Shown piece by piece: positions 13,560-16,614 of a DNA stretch of 16,614 bases. The DNA is taken from positions 1-16,614 of the forward strand of contig JAGHSP010000008.1 of the NCBI GenBank assembly GCA_018065815.1. Reading direction: 5' to 3'. The stretch's first letter is position 1; every line of letters starts with the position of its first letter. The notes beneath the pieces were generated by a model. The model was not told where the DNA came from. It saw only the letters and a program-made list of their open reading frames with translations, and did not search any database. This stretch comes from Candidatus Sodaliphilus limicaballi. GTDB lineage: Bacteria > Bacteroidota > Bacteroidia > Bacteroidales > Muribaculaceae. Made by a program: the position numbers and the translations under genes.

Positions 13560-15062
13560 TTAGTCAACCTGGTAGTGCGAGTAGTCGGTCTTGCGCATGT
13601 CGCCGGTTGCAGCGAGGGCGCTGTGGAACGACAGTGCCAGGTTGGGGTTCATGAGCACGTGGCCGCCCTTTGAGAGCTTGAGGTACTCGCGCAGGAGGGG
13701 ACGATAAGTGGGATGAGCCACTTTCTCGATGATCTCGTGTGCGCACTGGATGGGATCCTTGCCGCGCAGGTCGGCTACGCCCTGGTCGGTAACGATGATG
13801 TCAACCGAGTGGAGGGTGTGGTCGATGTGGGTACACATGGGAACCACGGTGCTGATGCAGTCGTCCTCCTTGATAGAGGGGCACAGGAAGATTGAGGTGT
13901 AGGCGTTGCGGGTGAAGTCGCCCGAGCCGCCGATACCGTTCATCAGGCGGGTACCGCTCACGTGTGAAGAGTTGACGTTACCGAAGATATCTACCTCGAT
14001 AGCGGTGTTCATTGAAACAACGCCCAGGCGACGGATAATCTCGGGGTGGTTGCTTATCTCGGCAGGACGCATGAGCACCTTGTCGTGCAGGTCCTTGATG
14101 TTGGCAAAGAAGTCCATCATTGTGTCGCGTGACAGAGTGAGCGAGCAAGTGCTGACGAACTGGCAACGTCCGCTCTTGAGCAGCTTGACGAATGTGTCCT
14201 GCATCACCTCGGTGTAAACCTGGAATGCGGGGATCTCGGTGCTAGCCTCGAGGCCTTCGAGCACTGCGTTGGCGATGTTGCCCACACCGCTCTGGATGGG
14301 GAGGAACTCCTTGGGCATGCGGCCCACCTTGATCTCGTTGGCGAGGAACGCACACACGTTCTCACCGATCTTGCGGGTGGTGTCGTCGAGGGGAGTGAAA
14401 CCGCCAGGCATACCCAGGGGCATGCTGGTCTTAACCACAGCAACGACCTTCTTGGGGTCAACGTGAGCTGTGGGTGAGCCTGCGCGGTCGCTGGGCTTGT
14501 AGATGGGGATCTCGCGGCGGCAGGGAGGATCCAGGGGCACGTAGATGTCGTGCAGGCCGTGGATTGACTCGGGAATCTGGTCGTTGATCTCGATGATGAC
14601 CTTCTCGGCAAGCTGCAGCCATGTGGGGCTGTTGCCCACTGCTGTACCCAGCACGATCTCACCGTCGTCGGTGATGCTCTGTGCCTCGATGATGGCAACG
14701 TCCATCTTGCCATACATGCCGTAGCGCACTTCCTGTGCCATCTCGCTCAGGTGACGGTCGCTGTAGTGTACCTCACCGGCGTTGATTCGGTTGCGCACCT
14801 CGGGGAGTGACTGATAGGGAGCACGGAAGTTGAGTGCATGGGCGCGTGACAGTTCACCGTCGGTGTAGTCGTTGGTAGATGCGCCACTGAACAAGTTGAT
14901 TTTGAACTCGCGGCCAGCCTCGTGCTCTGCACGTGCGCGGGCAGCTACTGCTGCGGGAACAACCTTGGGGTTACCGGGGATTGTGAAGCCTGATACACCC
15001 ACATTGTCGCCATTTTTTACAAACTCGGCAGCCTCGGCAGCCGACATGATAGGATAAATCAT
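13560..15062 (-). CDS. Succinate/acetate CoA-transferase (acetyl-CoA hydrolase/transferase family)
   Basis: This 500-residue cytoplasmic enzyme moves CoA between acyl-CoA and a free acid such as succinate or acetate. Family features are the N-terminal GFTIPGNPKVVP (25-36), FSGAS (58-62), GNSPTWLQLAEKVIIEIN (143-160), PIQSGVGNIANAVLEGL (255-271) and YTEVMQD (283-289). E285 fits the catalytic glutamate that forms the glutamyl-CoA thioester in class I enzymes such as AarC (E294). The C-terminal GTRLMNGIGGSGDFTRNAY and VTDQGVADLRGKDP are typical. In Bacteroidales it probably serves succinate, propionate or acetate formation; which acids it prefers cannot be read from sequence. Promoter and terminator flank it, so it is a single-gene transcript. 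It is divergent from the LysR gene, its likely regulator. Confidence 0.93.
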   Translation of the reverse strand: MIYPIMSAAEAAEFVKNGDNVGVSGFTIPGNPKVVPAAVAARARAEHEAGREFKINLFSGASTNDYTDGELSRAHALNFRAPYQSLPEVRNRINAGEVHYSDRHLSEMAQEVRYGMYGKMDVAIIEAQSITDDGEIVLGTAVGNSPTWLQLAEKVIIEINDQIPESIHGLHDIYVPLDPPCRREIPIYKPSDRAGSPTAHVDPKKVVAVVKTSMPLGMPGGFTPLDDTTRKIGENVCAFLANEIKVGRMPKEFLPIQSGVGNIANAVLEGLEASTEIPAFQVYTEVMQDTFVKLLKSGRCQFVSTCSLTLSRDTMMDFFANIKDLHDKVLMRPAEISNHPEIIRRLGVVSMNTAIEVDIFGNVNSSHVSGTRLMNGIGGSGDFTRNAYTSIFLCPSIKEDDCISTVVPMCTHIDHTLHSVDIIVTDQGVADLRGKDPIQCAHEIIEKVAHPTYRPLLREYLKLSKGGHVLMNPNLALSFHSALAATGDMRKTDYSHYQVD

Positions 15063-15112
15063 TACGTTATAAAGTTTTTATTTTTTTTGTAGTTGCGGTT
15101 TAATTAGCGATG

Positions 15113-15143
15113 CAAAGTTACAACTTTTTTGCGACAACGCAAA
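15113..15143 (-). promoter_or_regulatory. Promoter of the CoA-transferase gene
   Basis: On the minus strand TTTG (15143-15140), 19 nt and TAACTTTG (15120-15113) match the consensus. The spacer holds TCGCAAAAAAGTTG, close to the ksgA and kinase-gene promoters. The leader is about 45 nt and AT-rich. Confidence 0.8.
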
Positions 15144-15161
15144 CGCAAAACTGGTTGTTGT
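15134..15161. promoter_or_regulatory. Possible LysR binding dyad
   Basis: ACAAC (15134-15138) and GTTGT (15154-15158, repeated at 15157-15161) form an interrupted dyad between the two divergent promoters, overlapping the CoA-transferase -33 box. LysR regulators usually bind such dyads. The assignment is inferred from position and symmetry only. Confidence 0.3.
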
Positions 15162-15162
15162 G

Positions 15163-15193
15163 TTTCTTTCTTCGGGGAAAATGAGTAATTTTG
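15163..15193 (+). promoter_or_regulatory. Promoter of the LysR gene
   Basis: TAATTTTG (15186-15193) is a good -7 box. TTTC at 15163-15166 lies 19 nt upstream as an imperfect -33 element. The start codon is 28 nt further on. Confidence 0.6.
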
Positions 15194-15221
15194 CAGTTGA
15201 AAACCATCCCACAAACAAAAG

Positions 15222-16091
15222 ATGACCCTTCAGCAACTCAAATATGTGGTAGCGGTGAACCGATACCGCAACTATGCCCGCGCCGCCGAGGCCTGCTCGG
15301 TGACCCAACCCACGTTGAGCGCTATGCTCATGAAACTGGAAACGGAACTTGATGTGCGCATCTTTGAGCGTACCAGGAAAAGCGTCGTGCCCACTGCGGC
15401 GGGCGAGAAAATCATAAAACTGGCCGAGAAGACTCTGGTCGATGCCGACCGCATCCATGGCGTGATCGACGAGGAGAGAGGTGTCGTGGCGGGCGAGCTG
15501 AAACTGTCGATAGGTCCCACGATTGCCCCCTACATTATGCCTGACTTTATCTCTGCCTACACGCATGAATACCCCGACGTGCAACTCATGGTCAAGGACA
15601 TGAAGGTGTCGAGCCTCATCAATGCTCTGCTCGACGGCAGCATCGATGCCGGCATCGGCCTGTCGGGTCACACGCGCAAGGGCATCAAGGAGATTCCGCT
15701 CTACGTCGAGCCCATTGAAGTATATACGGTGAAGCGCAACGACGTGAGGAATGACTTCTTGTGGGTGATGAAGGAAGCGTTGAGCCTGCGTGAGAACACT
15801 TATGTCAACTATGTGGGAGACGCTAGGGTTCACCACAGTTACGAGGCCACAAGCGTGGAGCAGCTCGTCCGCATGGTTGACCTTGTGGGAGGGTCCACGG
15901 TGATACCGCACATGCACCTGCGCTACCTCTCCGAGGCCCAGCGTAGAAATGTCGTGGAAATAGACGCTGCCCAGAAGTCCTACCGCACGATTTCGCTATA
16001 TCTGAAAAACGTGAGCGGCAAGCAGCTTCTCATCGATAGCATGCTTGCCGTGCTCCGTAAAATCATCCCCGCGTCGCTGGTGGTTGGGTAG
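15222..16091 (+). CDS. LysR-family transcriptional regulator (OxyR-like, lacking sensor cysteines)
   Basis: The 289-residue protein has the LysR winged helix-turn-helix at the N-terminus (about 2-60): LQQLKYVVAV, NYARAAEACSVTQPTLSAML and GxxxFER-type DVRIFERTRKSVVPTAAG. A substrate-binding-like domain (about 88-289) follows. Overall it resembles Bacteroidetes OxyR, but the only cysteine I see is C25 in the DNA-binding domain. The two sensing cysteines of OxyR are absent, so peroxide sensing by disulfide is unlikely and a small-molecule ligand is more probable. Divergence from the CoA-transferase, with a 159-bp shared gap, suggests it controls that gene and itself. It is the only plus-strand gene. 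It converges with the next gene across 17 bp and has no room for a separate terminator. Confidence 0.88.
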   Translation: MTLQQLKYVVAVNRYRNYARAAEACSVTQPTLSAMLMKLETELDVRIFERTRKSVVPTAAGEKIIKLAEKTLVDADRIHGVIDEERGVVAGELKLSIGPTIAPYIMPDFISAYTHEYPDVQLMVKDMKVSSLINALLDGSIDAGIGLSGHTRKGIKEIPLYVEPIEVYTVKRNDVRNDFLWVMKEALSLRENTYVNYVGDARVHHSYEATSVEQLVRMVDLVGGSTVIPHMHLRYLSEAQRRNVVEIDAAQKSYRTISLYLKNVSGKQLLIDSMLAVLRKIIPASLVVG

Positions 16092-16108
16092 TGACGCAAT
16101 CAAGTTAA

Positions 16109-16614
16109 TCAGTAACTAGACGGAATGGGTTCGTTGCCTGTTGCCGTCTTCTTTTTGGGCGGTGGAGGCACGCTTCCCTTGCTGCGTGAAGGGGGAGGGG
16201 GCACAGCGCCGGTTTTCTCGGCGACCTCGGGTTTTGTCTCTGCTGCGGGTTCCTCGGTTTTCACCACAGGTTTTTCGACCTCGGGTTCGGCGACAGTCTC
16301 GCCAGCAGGCGGCGCGTACTCGGTGTAGGCGCTAGACACGTCGGCAGGATTGTAATAGCTGTTGCTAGTGGCGGCAGCGTCATCTTGCCCGTTGGCAGTG
16401 GTCACTGTGCTGTCTTGTGCGGTTGCCTTGTCCTGATTGTTGAGGTTGGTGGCCTTGCTGCTGGGGGGCGCGATGCTGTCTTGCTGCTCGATGTCGTCGT
16501 CGGGTGCAGTGTAAGGCCAGAAACTGAAGTGAGGCTCGGTGAAGTGCACGGCAGTAGCAGCAACAAAGTAGAGTGCCACGACCGCCACGATGCCTATCAC
16601 CGCCTTGACGGCAG
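16109..16614 (-). CDS. Membrane-anchored proline-rich hypothetical protein, N-terminus beyond window
   Basis: The frame stays open to the window edge, so the true start is probably outside. A GTG at 16598-16600 is the only start-like codon inside, and it falls within the membrane segment. The visible part has one transmembrane helix (IGIVAVVALYFVAATAV), then an acidic, Asn/Gln/Ser/Thr-rich disordered stretch. A Glu/Pro/Val/Lys-rich region follows, with VEKPVVKTEEPAAETKPEV. The end is a basic proline tail with PPPPSRSKGSVPPPP and KKK. This looks like a single-span protein with a flexible linker on one side. TonB-like or cell-envelope linker proteins have similar composition, but no conserved C-terminal domain is present. 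Function is not recognised. Confidence 0.7.
   Translation of the reverse strand, partial: AVKAVIGIVAVVALYFVAATAVHFTEPHFSFWPYTAPDDDIEQQDSIAPPSSKATNLNNQDKATAQDSTVTTANGQDDAAATSNSYYNPADVSSAYTEYAPPAGETVAEPEVEKPVVKTEEPAAETKPEVAEKTGAVPPPPSRSKGSVPPPPKKKTATGNEPIPSSY

Noticed and set aside
15078..15917. 279-codon minus-strand frame opposite the LysR gene
   Set aside because: LysR motifs on the plus strand are unmistakable, and the antisense product has none.

Overview
The window looks like chromosomal DNA from a GC-rich member of the Bacteroidales. Muribaculaceae-like is my best guess, from general impression only. Several genes have the Bacteroidetes promoter (TAnnTTTG at -7, TTTG-like at -33, 19-20 bp apart), and Shine-Dalgarno signals are largely absent. 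There are three N-terminal lipoprotein-type signals, a carboxynorspermidine-synthase-type enzyme, and a ksgA-mgtE pair. Every gene except one LysR regulator is on the minus strand, so transcription runs mostly right to left.

Layout from left to right: (1) 1-157 has no gene but can fold into a multi-branched structure with competing closing stems. (2) 158-4039 is a tight three-gene unit, transcribed in the order carboxynorspermidine synthase, CapA-like lipoprotein, PQQ-type beta-propeller lipoprotein; the first two overlap by 1 nt and the last two are 7 nt apart. (3) 4069-5310 is an AT-richer DUF4143-type ATPase with its own promoter and a palindrome beside the -7 box. (4) 5431-7633 is the housekeeping pair rsmA/ksgA and mgtE. 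(5) 7707-8519 is a small kinase-fold protein of accessory character. (6) 8569-10836 is an operon of a lipoprotein, a C_GCAxxG_C_C-type redox protein and a four-helix-bundle/zinc-ribbon protein. That last gene is bracketed by direct repeats built from a 9-bp TAACGnnnn period. (7) 10837-11287 is non-coding and holds a near-perfect 27-bp inverted repeat. (8) 11288-13405 is a secreted prolyl oligopeptidase. (9) 13560-15062 is a succinate/acetate CoA-transferase with a clear intrinsic terminator, divergent from a LysR regulator at 15222-16091. (10) 16109-16614 is the C-terminal part of a membrane-anchored proline-rich protein cut by the window edge.

The most promising candidate for something undescribed is the TAACG-repeat-bracketed four-helix-bundle/zinc-ribbon gene. 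Its upstream repeat encodes the C-terminal tail of the redox protein, and the two genes overlap by ATGA. Its stop codon lies inside the downstream repeat. The repeats on both sides can be read in the same register (N-V-T-N-D/E-N), so recombination between them would remove the gene and leave the redox ORF open. This suggests a gene cassette or mobile unit with in-frame ends. Second are the alternative-stem RNA-like element at the left edge and the long inverted repeat at 11067-11162. Family assignments rest on motifs read by eye; no database search was made.
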